Below, one piece after another: positions 16,891 to 29,090 of a stretch of DNA of 64,000 bases (its first letter is position 1; each line of letters begins with the position of its first letter). A program made the position numbers and the translations under genes. This DNA is from Streptomyces sp. NBC_00239 (GTDB taxonomy: Bacteria > Actinomycetota > Actinomycetes > Streptomycetales > Streptomycetaceae), in NCBI RefSeq assembly GCF_036194065.1, contig NZ_CP108095.1:5394001-5458000 (forward strand). Reading direction: 5' to 3'. The notes under the pieces were generated by a model. It did no database searches and was not told the origin of the DNA. It saw only the letters and a program-made list of their open reading frames with translations.

Positions 16891-16921
16891 GAGGGCCCGG
16901 ACGCACCGCGTCCGGGCCCTC
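16891..16921 (+). terminator. Terminator after tig
   Basis: A 14-bp perfect stem (16891-16904 with 16908-16921) around a 3-nt loop lies 35 bp after the tig stop. Confidence 0.85.
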
Positions 16922-16963
16922 CGGCGTCCCTCGCGCACCGCTTGAGAGGCCATGCGTACCTTG

Positions 16964-16977
16964 CGCTCCCAGCGAAC
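16964..16977 (-). promoter_or_regulatory. ClgR-like operator upstream of clpP1
   Basis: CGC-TCCCA-GCGAAC is the reverse complement of GTTCGC, five bases, GCG, the reported ClgR motif that activates clpP1, clpC and lon in Streptomyces. It is 122 bp upstream of the clpP1 start. The call rests on this match and location. Confidence 0.6.
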
Positions 16978-17098
16978 AGTTCGGGAAGCGGGATGGCGTT
17001 GTCCGACCTGCGCGTTAGGGTCCATGAATACGAGGGCACTGCCCTCTGAACGAGACGCTGAGACGGCACGTGGCCGTCGGAGACGAGCAGGTGGATAC

Positions 17099-17716
17099 GT
17101 GACGAATCTGATGCCTTACGCCGCGGGTGAGCCGTCCATCGGTGGCGGCCTCGGCGACCATGTCTACAACCGGCTGCTCGGCGAGCGCATCATCTTCCTC
17201 GGCCAGCAGGTCGACGACGAGATCGCCAACAAGATCACGGCGCAGCTCCTCCTCCTGGCCGCCGAGCCGGAGAAGGACATCTACCTCTACATCAACAGCC
17301 CCGGCGGCTCGGTGACGGCCGGCATGGCGGTCTACGACACCATGCAGTACATCCCGAACGACGTCGTCACCATCGGTATGGGCATGGCGGCCTCCATGGG
17401 CCAGTTCCTGCTCACCGGCGGCGCCAAGGGCAAGCGCTTCGCGCTCCCGAACACCGACATCCTGATGCACCAGGGCTCCGCCGGCATCGGCGGCACCGCG
17501 TCGGACATCAAGATCCAGGCCCAGTACCTGCTGCGCACCAAGCAGCGCATGGCCGAGATCACCGCGCACCACTCGGGCCAGACCGTCGAGGCGATCATCC
17601 GCGACGGTGACCGCGACCGCTGGTTCACGGCGGAGGAGGCCAAGGAGTACGGCCTCATCGACCAGATCATCTCGGCCGCGTCCAACGTCCCGGGCGGCGG
17701 CGGCACCGGGGCCTGA
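17099..17716 (+). CDS. clpP1: ATP-dependent Clp protease proteolytic subunit 1
   Basis: One of the two serine-protease subunits of the ClpP1P2 barrel, fed by ClpX or ClpC. The 205-residue protein has the triad Ser99 (GMAASMGQ), His124 (ILMHQGSAG) and Asp173 (DRDRWF). The [14 protein letters not shown] strand is conserved. The start was placed at GTG 17099, giving [13 protein letters not shown], which matches the remembered Streptomyces N-terminus; ATG 17111 is a possible shorter start. It is followed 62 bp later by clpP2, the usual bicistronic pair. Levels are expected to be controlled by ClgR through the site upstream. Confidence 0.97.
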   Translation: MTNLMPYAAGEPSIGGGLGDHVYNRLLGERIIFLGQQVDDEIANKITAQLLLLAAEPEKDIYLYINSPGGSVTAGMAVYDTMQYIPNDVVTIGMGMAASMGQFLLTGGAKGKRFALPNTDILMHQGSAGIGGTASDIKIQAQYLLRTKQRMAEITAHHSGQTVEAIIRDGDRDRWFTAEEAKEYGLIDQIISAASNVPGGGGTGA

Positions 17717-17778
17717 GCCCCGCCCCGCACACGGAAAGCCCCAGCCCGCAGAACGCCACCAGGATGGTGAACACCCAT

Positions 17779-18432
17779 ATGCAGAACAACCTCTCCGCGA
17801 GCGCTCTCTACACCGGTGCGCAGGTGGACAACCGTTACGTCGTGCCGCGCTTCGTGGAGCGCACCTCGCAGGGCGTGCGCGAGTACGACCCGTACGCGAA
17901 GCTCTTCGAAGAGCGCGTGATCTTCCTCGGTGTGCAGATCGACGACGCCTCGGCCAACGACGTCATGGCGCAGCTGCTGTGCCTGGAGTCGATGGACCCG
18001 GACCGCGACATCTCGATCTACATCAACAGCCCCGGTGGCTCCTTCACCGCGCTGACGGCGATCTACGACACCATGCAGTTCGTGAAGCCGGACATCCAGA
18101 CGGTCTGCATGGGCCAGGCGGCCTCCGCCGCCGCGGTCCTGCTCGCCGCCGGCACCCCCGGCAAGCGCATGGCCCTGCCGAACGCCCGCGTGCTGATCCA
18201 CCAGCCGTCCGGCGGCACCGGCCGTGAGCAGCTCTCCGACCTGGAGATCGCGGCCAACGAGATCCTGCGCATGCGCGACCAGCTGGAGTCCATGCTGGCC
18301 AAGCACTCGTCCACGCCGATCGAGAAGATCCGCGAGGACATCGAGCGCGACAAGATCCTCACGGCCGAGGACGCGCTCGCGTACGGCCTGATCGACCAGA
18401 TCGTCTCCACCCGCAAGATGAACAACGGCTGA
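17779..18432 (+). CDS. clpP2: ATP-dependent Clp protease proteolytic subunit 2
   Basis: Second ring subunit of the actinobacterial ClpP1P2 protease. The 217-residue protein carries the Ser of [11 protein letters not shown], the His of VLIHQPSGG and the Asp of DIERDK, so its triad is also complete, and [13 protein letters not shown] is conserved. The N-terminal [17 protein letters not shown] segment is a likely processed propeptide region. The start at ATG 17779 is preceded by GGTGA at good spacing; ATG 17764, in frame, lacks a spaced ribosome site but cannot be excluded. ClpX follows after 153 bp. Confidence 0.96.
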   Translation: MQNNLSASALYTGAQVDNRYVVPRFVERTSQGVREYDPYAKLFEERVIFLGVQIDDASANDVMAQLLCLESMDPDRDISIYINSPGGSFTALTAIYDTMQFVKPDIQTVCMGQAASAAAVLLAAGTPGKRMALPNARVLIHQPSGGTGREQLSDLEIAANEILRMRDQLESMLAKHSSTPIEKIREDIERDKILTAEDALAYGLIDQIVSTRKMNNG

Positions 18433-18585
18433 TCCTTGCGGCCCCTTGGCGTGGCCGTATCGTCACGAACGGCGATGTGAACCACGTCAAGGGGGCCCCG
18501 AACCGGGGCCCCGGCAAGGTACCGTCGGATATGAGGCACCAGGAGCGCTGAACCAGGCGTCTCCCAGGCGAAGGGGAAGCACCTC

Positions 18586-19872
<1,287 letters not shown>

Positions 19873-19889
19873 TCGGTCAGTTGTATGCA

Positions 19890-19930
19890 GATGGGGTGCC
19901 TCCGGCCAACTTGGCCGGAGGCACCCCATC
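19890..19930 (+). terminator. Terminator after clpX
   Basis: A 20-bp perfect inverted repeat (19890-19909 with 19911-19930) lies 17 bp after the clpX stop. Confidence 0.85.
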
Positions 19931-20081
19931 TGGCGTTCGTAGGCCAGCCAAATTCCCCAAAATTAGGCCACATGTTCGAGATGGTGTGGATCTTGAGTCA
20001 TCTGGGTGATCGACTCCTCCCTGTTGGATGAGGCCCGTGAAGCGTGCTACCAGGCGTCCCGTCCCGCATAACACCGCACTA

Positions 20082-20123
20082 CGAAAAGGGGCGCCCCGCC
20101 AGCTGGCAGGGCGCCCCTTTTCG
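20082..20123 (-). terminator. Terminator after the PQ-rich membrane protein gene
   Basis: A 15-bp stem (20082-20096 with 20109-20123) whose arms begin and end in AAAA/TTTT lies 17 bp beyond the minus-strand gene end; it could work in both directions. Confidence 0.8.
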
Positions 20124-20140
20124 TGTCGGGCGGGCGGGTG

Positions 20141-21118
20141 TTACTTCTTCACGCGCGCCGTGTTGTAGAGTTTCGCGGCGTACTCGGCCGACTGCTCCAG
20201 GGTGTAGCCCTTGCCGCCGGTCATCATCTTGCTGATGTCGAGCGGCATCACGATGCCCATGGTGCTGTAGTCCGTCCAGATGCACATCGGCACCGTGAAC
20301 TCCTTCGGCTGCAGCGGGTTCGCGGACTTTTCCTTGGACTCGAACTTGGCGTCCTGGCACTTCATCAGCGCGCCGTCGAAGCCTGCGGGCTTCATCGTCT
20401 GAGCGGCGCCGACGAAGGTGACTTCCTGCTTCTTGTCGTCCTCCTCGGCGCTGTTCTTCATCAGCGCGAAGGACGCATCGAGGGTCTTCGCAGGGTCGGC
20501 GATCTCGCCGTAGATACCGGAGAACTGGAGGAGCTTCGACTGCATCGGCTGGGCCGGGTCACCGGCCTGGTACCCCTGCTGCGCCTGCTCAGGGTTCTTG
20601 ATGCCGATGCCCTCGGCTTCCTTCTTGTCCTTGCTGGAGAAGCTGTCCGACTTCTCGTTGCCCTTCTTGAACTCGGCGACCGCCGCCGGCGGGACCAGCT
20701 TGTAGCCCTTCGTGGCGTCCGAGACGTCGCCGTTTCCGGCCTTCCCGTTCAGGAGGAACCACGCGCCGCCGCCGATGGCCGCGACTGCCACGATGGCGGC
20801 GAGGACGATGAGGCCCGTCTTCTTCTTGGCCGGGGGCTGCATCGGCTGCATCGGGCCGCCGTACGGGGGCGTCGGCGGCTGCTGGCCGTACTGGTTCGGC
20901 TGCGGGGGCATGCCCGGCTGTTGCGGGTAGCCGTATCCCTGCTGGGGGACGCCCTGCGGGGCCTGTTGCGGGTAGCCGTATCCGGGCTGCGGGGCGGGCT
21001 GCCCGTACGGGTTCGGCTGCTGCGGCTGCTGGCCGTACGGATTGGGCTGCTGCGGCTGGCCGCCGTACGGTCCCGGCTGCTGCGGCTGTCCGTATGGTCC
21101 GGGCTGGTTGTGGCTCAT
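20141..21118 (-). CDS. Membrane-anchored protein with PQ-rich cytosolic repeats, function unknown
   Basis: A 325-residue protein with three parts. The first 95 residues are a low-complexity tail of [12 protein letters not shown] repeats. A Lys-rich stop (PPAKKKTG) and one hydrophobic helix ([21 protein letters not shown]) follow. The rest, about 200 residues, is an extracellular domain containing two cysteines (MKCQDAK and VPMCIWTD) that could form a disulfide. This layout is common in streptomycete surface proteins whose outer domain is uncharacterised. ATG 21118 was chosen because the repeats start there; the open frame to 21199 is leader. It is divergent from valS, 130 bp away. Confidence 0.8.
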   Translation of the reverse strand: MSHNQPGPYGQPQQPGPYGGQPQQPNPYGQQPQQPNPYGQPAPQPGYGYPQQAPQGVPQQGYGYPQQPGMPPQPNQYGQQPPTPPYGGPMQPMQPPAKKKTGLIVLAAIVAVAAIGGGAWFLLNGKAGNGDVSDATKGYKLVPPAAVAEFKKGNEKSDSFSSKDKKEAEGIGIKNPEQAQQGYQAGDPAQPMQSKLLQFSGIYGEIADPAKTLDASFALMKNSAEEDDKKQEVTFVGAAQTMKPAGFDGALMKCQDAKFESKEKSANPLQPKEFTVPMCIWTDYSTMGIVMPLDISKMMTGGKGYTLEQSAEYAAKLYNTARVKK

Positions 21119-21235
21119 TCCCTCGTCCCCCTGTGCAGGATCCTTATGTGTCGCTGACATCCTGGCGGAAGCCCGGCGGCGCCAAGGCCCTGGGGGCACC
21201 CGTTTACCGGTTTCAGTACCGGACCGTTACGCCTC

Positions 21236-21241
21236 TAAACT
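21236..21241 (+). promoter_or_regulatory. Putative -10 box giving a leaderless valS mRNA
   Basis: TAAACT ends seven bases before the valS GTG, and no ribosome site precedes that start codon, so transcription likely begins at or next to the GTG. Confidence 0.5.
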
Positions 21242-21248
21242 GTGGCTC

Positions 21249-23870
21249 GTGACCGAGAACACGCAGACACCCAGCAGCCCCAACTCCGAACTGCCGACCC
21301 AGTACGCGCCGGCCGAGGTAGAGGGGAAGCTCTACGAGCGCTGGGTAGAGCGCGGTTACTTCGAGGCCGACGCGAAGAGCGACAAGCCGCCGTTCACCGT
21401 CGTCATCCCGCCCCCGAACGTCACCGGCAGCCTGCACCTCGGCCACGCGTTCGAGCACACGCTGATCGACGCCCTCACCCGGCGCAAGCGGATGCAGGGC
21501 TTCGAGACGCTGTGGCAGCCTGGCATGGACCACGCCGGCATCGCCACCCAGAACGTCGTCGAGCGCGAGCTTGCCAAGGAGGGCAAGTCCCGCCACGACC
21601 TCGGCCGCGAGGCGTTCGTCGAGCGCGTCTGGCAGTGGAAGGGCGAGTCCGGCGGTCAGATCTCCGGCCAGATGCGCCGCCTCGGCGACGGCGTCGACTG
21701 GTCGCGTGAGCGCTTCACCATGGACGAGGGCCTGTCCGAGGCCGTCCAGACCATCTTCAAGAAGCTCTACGACGACGAGCTGATCTACCGCGCCGAGCGC
21801 ATCATCAACTGGTGCCCGCGCTGCCTGACCGCGATCTCCGACATCGAGGTCGAGTACCAGGACGACGACGGCGAGCTCGTCTCCATCCGCTACGGGGACG
21901 GGGACGCCTCCATCGTCGTCGCCACCACCCGCGCGGAGACGATGCTCGGTGACACGGCCGTCGCCGTCCACCCCGAGGACGAGCGCTACCGGCACCTGGT
22001 CGGCGCCGAGATCGAGCTGCCGCTGACCGGCCGCCGGATCCCGGTCGTCGCGGACGAGCACGTCGACCCGGAGTTCGGCACCGGCGCCGTCAAGGTGACC
22101 CCGGCGCACGACCCCAACGACTTCGAGATCGGCCAGCGCCACGGCCTGCCGAACCTCGCCGTCATGGACGAGCGCGCCGTCATCACCGTCCATGGCCCGT
22201 TCGAGGGCCTGGACCGGCTGGAGGCCCGCTCCGCCATCGTCGCCGCGCTGCGCGCCGAGGGCCGGATCGTCGCCGAGAAGCGCCCGTACAGCCACTCCGT
22301 CGGCCACTGCTCGCGCTGCAAGACCACCATCGAGCCGCGCCTGTCGATGCAGTGGTGGGTCAAGGTCGGACCGCTCGCGAAGGCCGCCGGCGACGCGGTC
22401 CGCGACGGCAAGGTCAAGATCCACCCGCAGGAGATGGAGAAGCGCTACTTCGACTGGGTCGACAACCTCCACGACTGGTGCATCTCGCGCCAGCTGTGGT
22501 GGGGCCACCGGATCCCGGTCTGGTACGGCCCGAACGGCGAGGTCGTGTGCGTCGGACCCGACGAGCAGCCGCCGGCGGGCGAGGGCTGGACCCAGGACAC
22601 CGACGTCCTCGACACCTGGTTCTCCTCCGGCCTGTGGCCCTTCTCCACGCTGGGCTGGCCGCAGCAGACCGAGAGCCTCGCGAAGTTCTACCCGAACTCC
22701 GTCCTGGTCACCGGCTACGACATCCTGTTCTTCTGGGTCGCCCGGATGATGATGTTCGGTCTGTACGCGATGGACGGCACCCCGCCGTTCCACACCATCG
22801 CCCTGCACGGCATGGTCCGCGACGAGCGCGGCAAGAAGATGTCGAAGTCCTTCGGCAACGCGGTCAACCCGCTCGACTGGATGGACAAGTACGGCTCGGA
22901 CGCCGTCCGCTTCACGCTGGCCAAGGGCGCCAACCCGGGTGTCGACGTCCCGATCGGCGAGGACTGGGTCCAGGCGTCCCGGAACTTCGCCAACAAGATC
23001 TGGAACGCCACGCGCTTCGCGATGATGAACGGCGCCACGATCGAGGGCGAGCTGCCCCCGGCCGAGCAGCTGTCGGCGACCGACCGGTGGATCCTGTCCC
23101 GCCTGAACAAGACGGTCGCGCAGGTCGACGCGCTGTACGAGGACTACCAGTTCGCCAAGCTCAGCGAGGCGCTCTACCACTTCGCGTGGGACGAGGTCTT
23201 CGACTGGTACGTCGAGCTGTCGAAGACGACGTTCTTCGCGGGCGGCGAGCAGGCCAAGGTCTCCGGCCGGGTCCTGGGCGAGGTCCTCGACGTCACCCTG
23301 CGGCTGCTGCACCCGATCGTTCCGTTCGTCACCGAGACGCTGTGGACCACCCTCACCGGCGGTGAGTCGGTCGTCATCGCGGACTGGCCGGTCGACAGCG
23401 GCTTCCGCGACGACGCCGCCGAGGCCGAGATCGTGAACCTCCAGGCCGTCGTCACCGAGGTCCGCCGGTTCCGCGCCGACCAGGGCCTGCAGCCGGGCCA
23501 GAAGGTCCCGGCCCGCCTGGACCTCGACGGCACGCCGCTGGCCGCCCACGAGGGCGCCATCCGCCAGCTGCTGCGCCTGCAGCCTGAGGGCGACGACTTC
23601 AGCGCCACCGCGACCCTCCCGGTCGCCGGCGCCACCGTCGCCCTCGACCTCTCCGGCACCATCGACGTGGCCGCCGAGCGCAAGCGGCTCGCGAAGGACC
23701 TGGCCGCCGCCGAGAAGGAGAAGCAGCAGGCCGAGGCGAAGCTCGGGAACGAGGCCTTCCTGGCCAAGGCCCCCGACAACGTCGTGGACAAGATCAAGGG
23801 CCGGCTGGCCAAGGCCGAGACGGACATCGCCCGGATCCAGGCCCAGCTGGACGCGCTGCCGGCCGCCTGA
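21249..23870 (+). CDS. valS: Valyl-tRNA synthetase
   Basis: Class I aminoacyl-tRNA synthetase charging tRNA-Val. The 873-residue protein has the HIGH-type motif HLGH at 63-66, the editing (CP1) domain marked by [19 protein letters not shown], zinc-type cysteines in WCPRCLTA and HCSRCKTT, and KMSKS at 530-534. An anticodon-binding helical domain and the C-terminal coiled coil characteristic of ValS ([18 protein letters not shown] onward) complete it. The GTG start at 21249 gives the normal short N-terminus; the frame is open upstream but is antisense to the neighbouring gene. No T-box leader was seen. Confidence 0.98.
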   Translation: MTENTQTPSSPNSELPTQYAPAEVEGKLYERWVERGYFEADAKSDKPPFTVVIPPPNVTGSLHLGHAFEHTLIDALTRRKRMQGFETLWQPGMDHAGIATQNVVERELAKEGKSRHDLGREAFVERVWQWKGESGGQISGQMRRLGDGVDWSRERFTMDEGLSEAVQTIFKKLYDDELIYRAERIINWCPRCLTAISDIEVEYQDDDGELVSIRYGDGDASIVVATTRAETMLGDTAVAVHPEDERYRHLVGAEIELPLTGRRIPVVADEHVDPEFGTGAVKVTPAHDPNDFEIGQRHGLPNLAVMDERAVITVHGPFEGLDRLEARSAIVAALRAEGRIVAEKRPYSHSVGHCSRCKTTIEPRLSMQWWVKVGPLAKAAGDAVRDGKVKIHPQEMEKRYFDWVDNLHDWCISRQLWWGHRIPVWYGPNGEVVCVGPDEQPPAGEGWTQDTDVLDTWFSSGLWPFSTLGWPQQTESLAKFYPNSVLVTGYDILFFWVARMMMFGLYAMDGTPPFHTIALHGMVRDERGKKMSKSFGNAVNPLDWMDKYGSDAVRFTLAKGANPGVDVPIGEDWVQASRNFANKIWNATRFAMMNGATIEGELPPAEQLSATDRWILSRLNKTVAQVDALYEDYQFAKLSEALYHFAWDEVFDWYVELSKTTFFAGGEQAKVSGRVLGEVLDVTLRLLHPIVPFVTETLWTTLTGGESVVIADWPVDSGFRDDAAEAEIVNLQAVVTEVRRFRADQGLQPGQKVPARLDLDGTPLAAHEGAIRQLLRLQPEGDDFSATATLPVAGATVALDLSGTIDVAAERKRLAKDLAAAEKEKQQAEAKLGNEAFLAKAPDNVVDKIKGRLAKAETDIARIQAQLDALPAA

Positions 23871-23908
23871 CGGCGACCCGGCGGCCGCCGGAATTCCCCG
23901 TAGCCGTA

Positions 23909-23949
23909 TGCGAAGGCCCCCCGCTCCTCTTCGGAGCGGGGGGCCTTCG
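23909..23949 (+). terminator. Terminator after valS
   Basis: An 18-bp stem (23909-23926 with 23932-23949) with a TCTTC loop lies 38 bp after the valS stop. Confidence 0.85.
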
Positions 23950-24066
23950 CGTGGGCCGTGCCGGACGGAAGGTCACGAGCGTCATGGGTCGAATGTCCCG
24001 ATCTCAGGTGCCATAAATCACTTTTTTCGGGCACCGGGCTGATCGGATCCGCCGGGCGGACCTTGG

Positions 24067-25227
24067 ATGATGGAAGGCATGCGCGTCATGCCCGCCGCCT
24101 CGGCGATCCAGTGGACCGCGGCCACGGGCCGGCGGCTCGCGCGGGGCTGGGCCGGATCGCCCCGGGCTCTGGACGTCCTCGCCGCGGGCGGCTGCTTCGC
24201 CCTGATGATGCTCGACCTGCCCGGCCTGGCCTCGGCCGACAACTCGCTCAACGGCGCCACGGCCACCCTCGTGCTGGCGGCCGGCGCGGCCACGATGCTG
24301 GTGCGGCGGCAGGCGCCCTGGGTCGGCTATCTGACCGCCCTGCTGTTCATCGGCTGGCTGCACGAGCTGACCCTGATCCAGTTCGCGCTCTACTCCCTCG
24401 GCCGCTACCGGGGCCGCCGGGCCGGCGCCCTCGCCACCGCCGGCTACGTGGGCTACGCCTACCTGCTGTTCAACCTGCCCGGCTGGCCGGCCCACCAGGG
24501 CGACACGCTCAGCTCGTTCCTGAGCCTGGTGGTCCCCATCGGGGTGCTCGCCGCGGCCGTCGGCATCGCCGCCTACCGGCACGACCTGGTCCGCGAGCTG
24601 GACGTGCGGCAGGCGGAGTCGGCCGTCCTGCAGGCCGTACAGCAGGAGCGCACCTCGGTCGCGCGGGACGTGCACGACTTCGTGGGGCGCGAGCTGACCC
24701 TGCTGACGGTCCGCTCCGAGGTGCTCGCGATGCGCTCGCGCGGCACCGCGCACGAGAAGGACTTCGACGAGCTGTCGGAGACCGCGCGACGGGCCCACCT
24801 GGTCCTCAACGAGATCATCGTGCAGCGCGGGGAGCGGGCCGCGACCCCGGGGGTGGACGGGCTGCCGGCCCTCGCGGAGGAGAGCGGCCGGGCCGGTTCG
24901 CCCGTACGGCTGTCCGTGGACGAGGCCACGCACGGACTGTCGCCGCTGCGGCAGGCAGCCGTCTACCGGGTGGTCCAGGAGTGCCTGACCAACGCGGCCA
25001 AGCACGCGAGCGGCGCCACCGTCGACGTCTCGATCTCGGCCGACGGCCCGCGGCTGCGGATCGCCGTCGGGAACGCGCTCCCCGCCCGCTCCCCGCTGCG
25101 GGCCCCGGTCTCGTCGGGCTCGGGCACCGCGAGCATGTCCGAGCGCGTCAGCAGCCTTGGCGGCACGCTGACCGCGACGCGCACGGACGACCGGTACGAG
25201 GTCGTCGCCACGCTCCCGCGCGGCTGA
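24067..25227 (+). CDS. Orphan sensor histidine kinase, NarL/DesK type (HisKA_3)
   Basis: A 386-residue membrane kinase. About five hydrophobic helices occupy residues 35-185. A dimerisation helix follows, with the phospho-acceptor His203 in ARDVHDFVGRELT, a variant of the usual AREIHDxxG. A HATPase domain has the N box VVQECLTNAAKHA and a weak G box (SGSGTASMSERVSSLGG), where the normal GxGL is degraded, so ATP binding may be altered. No response regulator is adjacent, unlike most members of this class. ATG 24067 was taken; ATG 24088, ten bases after GGAAGG, is a credible alternative. It is convergent with the MreB-like gene. Confidence 0.83.
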   Translation: MMEGMRVMPAASAIQWTAATGRRLARGWAGSPRALDVLAAGGCFALMMLDLPGLASADNSLNGATATLVLAAGAATMLVRRQAPWVGYLTALLFIGWLHELTLIQFALYSLGRYRGRRAGALATAGYVGYAYLLFNLPGWPAHQGDTLSSFLSLVVPIGVLAAAVGIAAYRHDLVRELDVRQAESAVLQAVQQERTSVARDVHDFVGRELTLLTVRSEVLAMRSRGTAHEKDFDELSETARRAHLVLNEIIVQRGERAATPGVDGLPALAEESGRAGSPVRLSVDEATHGLSPLRQAAVYRVVQECLTNAAKHASGATVDVSISADGPRLRIAVGNALPARSPLRAPVSSGSGTASMSERVSSLGGTLTATRTDDRYEVVATLPRG

Positions 25228-25278
25228 CCGGCCGGGCCGCCCCGGCCCGCCCCACCCGTACGGCCCAACCCCTACGGC

Positions 25279-26328
<1,050 letters not shown>

Positions 26329-26432
26329 TTGTTCCCCTATCCTCTGCCGCAAGGCTTGCATAACGATCACGGCCCCCTTTCCGCCGAAGGTCCCGAACCG
26401 GCCGGGTCGAAAGTCCCCGCGCCCCCCGTCCG

Positions 26433-26438
26433 TAGACT
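26433..26438 (+). promoter_or_regulatory. -10 box giving a leaderless folC mRNA
   Basis: TAGACT occupies positions -12 to -7 relative to the folC GTG, the spacing typical of leaderless actinobacterial transcripts; no ribosome site precedes the GTG. Confidence 0.65.
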
Positions 26439-26444
26439 GGTCCC

Positions 26445-27956
26445 GTGAGTGAGCAGCAGCCCGACAGCGCCGACCGGTCCGACGAATTCGATGAACTCGT
26501 CGCCGAGCAGACCGACCGCGACCCCGACATGGCGGTGATCGAGGCCGGCAGCCGCACCCTGCGCGCCATGGCCGGACCGCCGACGGGCGATCCGGTACCG
26601 ACCCGACCCGCGGACCCGGAGGTGGACCGGGCCCTGCGCGAGGTGGAGGAGGAGCTCGCCGGCCGCTGGGGCGAGACCAAGCTGGAGCCGTCGGTGTCGC
26701 GCATCGCGGCCCTGATGGACGTGCTGGGCGAGCCGCAGCGCGCGTACCCCTCGATCCACGTCACCGGCACGAACGGCAAGACCAGCACCGCCCGCATGAT
26801 CGAGGCGTTGCTGAACGCGTTCGACCTGCGGACCGGCCGCTACACCAGCCCGCACGTCCAGTCGGTCACCGAGCGGATCAGCCTCGACGGGGCCCCGATC
26901 GACGCCGAGCGCTTCATCGAGACCTACCGCGACGTCCAGCCGTACGTCGAGATGGTGGACGCGGCCCAGGAGTACCGGCTCTCCTTCTTCGAGGTGCTCA
27001 CCGGCATGGCGTACGCGGCCTTCGCGGACGCGCCGGTGGACGCGGCCGTGGTCGAGGTCGGGATGGGCGGCAGCTGGGACGCGACGAACGTCATCGACGG
27101 CTCGGTCGCGGTGATCACCCCGATCAGCCTCGACCACACCGACCGGCTCGGCTCCACGCCCGGCGAGATCGCCCAGGAGAAGGGCGGCATCATCAAGCAG
27201 GGCGCCACCGTGATCCTGGCGCAGCAGCCCGTGGACGCCGCCCAGGTGCTCCTGAAGAAGGCCGTCGAGGTCGACGCCACCGTGGCCCGCGCGGGCATGG
27301 AGTTCGGCGTGGTCGCGCGCGAGGTGGCGGTCGGCGGCCAGCAGCTGACCCTGCGCGGCCTCGGCGGCGAGTACGCGGACGTGTTCCTGCCGCTGTACGG
27401 CGAGCACATGGCGCAGAACGCGGCGGTGGCGCTGGCCGCGGTCGAGGCGTTCTTCGGCGTCGGCGCGGAGCACGCGCGGCCGCTGGACGTGGACACCATC
27501 CGCCGGGCCTTCGCCTCCGTGACCTCCCCGGGCCGGATGGAGGTGGTCCGGCGCAGCCCCACCGTGGTGCTGGACGCCGCCCACAACCCGGCGGGCGCGC
27601 AGGTCACCGCGGCGGCCGTCACCGAGGCGTTCGGCTTCAGCCGGCTGGTCGGCGTGGTCGGCGCGAGTGACGGCAAGGACGTCCGCGGGGTGCTCGAAGC
27701 CTTCGAACCGATTTTCGCCGAGGTCGTGGTCACGGAGAACACCAGCCACCGGGCGCTGGGCGCGGACGAGCTGGCCGCCGTCGCGGTCGAGGTGTTCGGC
27801 CCCGACCGGGTGCAGGTCGAGCCGCGGCTCGACGACGCGCTGGAGGCGGCCATCACCCTCGCGGAGGAAGAGGCCGAGTACGGAGGGGCCGGGGTCCTGG
27901 TGACCGGTTCCGTGATCACGGTGGGCGAGGCCCGCCTGCTGCTGAAGAGGGGCTGA
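26445..27956 (+). CDS. folC: Dihydrofolate synthase / folylpolyglutamate synthase
   Basis: Adds glutamate to dihydropteroate and to folates using ATP. The 503-residue Mur-ligase-like protein has the P-loop TGTNGKTS at 107-114, the Mg-binding EVGMGGSWDATN region, and the C-terminal domain beginning with VLDAAHNPAGA. About 70 acidic and Pro-rich residues precede the conserved core, longer than in E. coli but usual for streptomycetes. The GTG start lies six bases after a TAGACT box. It is followed four bases later by the DUF4233-like gene and then ndk, so it heads a small operon of folate and nucleotide metabolism. Confidence 0.96.
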   Translation: MSEQQPDSADRSDEFDELVAEQTDRDPDMAVIEAGSRTLRAMAGPPTGDPVPTRPADPEVDRALREVEEELAGRWGETKLEPSVSRIAALMDVLGEPQRAYPSIHVTGTNGKTSTARMIEALLNAFDLRTGRYTSPHVQSVTERISLDGAPIDAERFIETYRDVQPYVEMVDAAQEYRLSFFEVLTGMAYAAFADAPVDAAVVEVGMGGSWDATNVIDGSVAVITPISLDHTDRLGSTPGEIAQEKGGIIKQGATVILAQQPVDAAQVLLKKAVEVDATVARAGMEFGVVAREVAVGGQQLTLRGLGGEYADVFLPLYGEHMAQNAAVALAAVEAFFGVGAEHARPLDVDTIRRAFASVTSPGRMEVVRRSPTVVLDAAHNPAGAQVTAAAVTEAFGFSRLVGVVGASDGKDVRGVLEAFEPIFAEVVVTENTSHRALGADELAAVAVEVFGPDRVQVEPRLDDALEAAITLAEEEAEYGGAGVLVTGSVITVGEARLLLKRG

Positions 27957-27960
27957 CGGC

Positions 27961-28317
27961 ATGCGCACGCTCTGCGCGAGCACTTTGATCGGTGAATTCT
28001 TCGTCATCGGATTCGCCGGCCTGGTCGCCATGAAGGGCGACCTGTCCCAGGCCACGGTCTGGACGGTCTGCGGCATCGGCATGCTGCTGTCGGTCCTGCT
28101 GTGCGGGATGCTGTCGCGCCCCGGCGCGGTGCAGATCGGCTGGGCCCTGCAGATCGGCCTGATCCTCAGCGGTTTCGTCGTCCCGACCATGTTCTTCCTG
28201 GGCGCGGTCTTCGCCGGGCTGTGGTGGTGCTCGGTCCACTACGGCCGCCGCATCGACGAGGTGAAGGCCCGCTGGGCGGCCCAGGCCGAGGCGGCCCCCG
28301 CACCTGACGCTGCGTGA
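27961..28317 (+). CDS. Small membrane protein, DUF4233-like
   Basis: A 118-residue protein with about four hydrophobic segments and a charged C-terminal tail (YGRRIDEVKARWAAQAEAAP). Its size, topology and constant position between folC and ndk match the DUF4233 proteins of actinobacteria. The function is unknown. It starts four bases after the folC stop, which implies translational coupling; no independent ribosome site is needed. Confidence 0.82.
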   Translation: MRTLCASTLIGEFFVIGFAGLVAMKGDLSQATVWTVCGIGMLLSVLLCGMLSRPGAVQIGWALQIGLILSGFVVPTMFFLGAVFAGLWWCSVHYGRRIDEVKARWAAQAEAAPAPDAA

Positions 28318-28381
28318 CGGCCGGGCGGACCCGCCCTGTAGCCTCGTGGTACCGCACCCGTATGCCGCAAGGAGTTAGAAC

Positions 28382-28792
28382 ATGACCCAGCGCACTCTCG
28401 TCATCCTCAAGCCCGACGCTGTCCGTCGCGGCTTGATCGGCGAGGTCATCGGCCGCATCGAGCGCAAGGCCGGCTGGACCATCCCCGCCCTTGAGCTGCG
28501 CACGCTGGACCAGGAGACCCTGGAGGCGCACTACGGGGAGCACAAGGGCAAGCCCTTCTACGAGCCGCTCATGGGCTTCATGGCCTCCGGCCCGGTCGTG
28601 GTCCTCGTGGTCGAGGGCGAGCGCGCCATCGAGGGCGTGCGCACCCTCGCGGGTCCGACCGACCCGATCGCCGCCACGCCTGGCTCCATTCGGGGCGACT
28701 TCGGCACCATCGTCCGCGAGAACCTGATTCACGCGTCCGACTCCGAGGAGTCCGCCGAGCGTGAGCTCAAGCTGTTCTTCCCCGCGCTCTGA
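28382..28792 (+). CDS. ndk: Nucleoside diphosphate kinase
   Basis: Transfers phosphate from ATP to nucleoside diphosphates through a phospho-histidine. The 136-residue protein shows TLVILKPDAVRRGLIGEVIGR at its start (substrate binding) and the active His117 in ENLIHASDS. The ATG follows AAGGAG. A possible -10 box TAGCCT lies about 40 bp upstream, so ndk may have its own promoter in addition to read-through from folC. A GC-rich hairpin follows. Confidence 0.97.
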   Translation: MTQRTLVILKPDAVRRGLIGEVIGRIERKAGWTIPALELRTLDQETLEAHYGEHKGKPFYEPLMGFMASGPVVVLVVEGERAIEGVRTLAGPTDPIAATPGSIRGDFGTIVRENLIHASDSEESAERELKLFFPAL

Positions 28793-28839
28793 GGCCCTGC
28801 CGACCGACGCGACATCAGCCATATAGCGCTCATGACCTG

Positions 28840-28866
28840 GGGCGACCGAAGTAATTTCGGTCGCCC
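28840..28866 (+). terminator. Terminator after ndk
   Basis: An 11-bp stem, GGGCGACCGAA (28840-28850) with its complement at 28856-28866, is followed by TTCGG. It separates ndk from the mre cluster. Confidence 0.75.
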
Positions 28867-29090
28867 TTCGGTATTGCGGCGCCAGGCCGGGAACGCATGG
28901 CCCGGACACGACGTCACCATAAAGGGGACGGGTATCCGTTCCGGCGGGAGCCGGGGTCCCATCGCGCATTCTCGGTACATGCGGCACTACGATGAGGCTT
29001 CCACCCACACAGCCACCTCGCCGACTCCTGACAGCAGCCGCTTTCAACCGGGAAGGCCAGACGCTCCTCATGGGGAACAAGGGGAACAAC

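Noticed and set aside
21119..21248. T-box leader before valS
   Set aside because: Only 130 bp separate the divergent starts, no T-box core or specifier stem was seen, and a -10 box abuts the GTG.
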